This document shows, piece after piece, positions 5,064 through 5,181 of a stretch of DNA of 5,181 nucleotides. The position numbers were made by a program, and so were the translations under genes. The stretch's first letter is position 1. Each line of letters starts with the position of its first letter. A model generated the notes under the pieces. It had not been told where the DNA came from and searched no databases. It was given only the letters and a program-made list of their open reading frames with translations. Origin of the DNA: Actinomycetota bacterium (GTDB lineage Bacteria; Actinomycetota; Rubrobacteria; Rubrobacterales; Rubrobacteraceae); the NCBI GenBank assembly GCA_020200675.1, contig JAIVIG010000099.1:1-5181 (forward strand), written 5' to 3'.

Positions 5064-5181
5064 TAAGGGCAGCACCTCCACGGAAAACTGTACATGCTGG
5101 GCTGTCATACGGGCAGTGGGCTATCGACTGCTACACGCTCATCGAAGTAACGCGCTCTCCGACTCCATCGCAGCTCCATCC
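5064..5181. other. Flanking DNA with no recognisable feature
   Basis: These 118 bp after the IS630 element show no convincing ORF, RNA gene, terminator or repeat. This is the only stretch outside the mobile elements apart from short spacers, and it may be the original host or an older element. Confidence 0.5.

Noticed and set aside
1..5181. tRNA or rRNA genes, CRISPR arrays, toxin-antitoxin or defence genes
   Set aside because: No repeat-spacer pattern, RNA gene or such protein motif was seen on either strand; all sizeable ORFs resolve to mobile-element genes or their shadows.

Overview
The window is a pile-up of transposable elements with almost no non-mobile DNA. The base composition is moderately GC-rich and ribosome binding sites are strong (GGAGG type). 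The transposase types fit a GC-rich bacterium; Actinobacteria of the Rubrobacter kind or Chloroflexota are my guess from family resemblance only.

Layout, left to right. (1) About 1-1096: an insertion sequence with one minus-strand DDE transposase (16-999), IS4/IS5 superfamily. (2) 1107-3946: an IS5-family element with 14-bp perfect terminal inverted repeats. Its minus-strand transposase is broken in two ways: a -1 frame change at a run of six G, and a 1,916-bp insertion. (3) 1251-3166, inside the IS5 element: a compact cassette holding a 71-aa ORF and a large serine recombinase on the plus strand. (4) 3951-5063: an IS630-family element flanked by TA, with its plus-strand transposase in two frames joined at a run of seven A. 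(5) 5064-5181: no recognisable feature.

The main result is the nested cassette. The IS5 reading frame stops at RRWVVE (3167) and resumes in frame at RTLGWLSKCR (1250). The two junctions share only CTC (1251-1253 and 3167-3169), equal to GAG on the transposase strand, the codon of the predicted catalytic Glu. Removing 1251-3166 restores an uninterrupted C-terminus and a normal 922-bp IS. The two cassette ends form an imperfect inverted repeat (20 of 27 positions) centred on a non-palindromic TC dinucleotide. That is the geometry expected of the attP site of a large serine recombinase. Core, attL, attR, and the ancestral attB and attP can therefore be read from this one sequence.

How the parts work together (inference): the recombinase probably integrated the cassette at the catalytic-Glu codon of an IS5 transposase gene and disabled it. 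This family motif is conserved and often multicopy, so it could give the cassette repeated landing sites. The 71-aa ORF overlaps the recombinase start by 62 nt and is the only candidate accessory factor. Its Shine-Dalgarno sequence lies in a predicted hairpin. The recombinase has no stop codon of its own and runs 230 codons antisense through the disrupted transposase.
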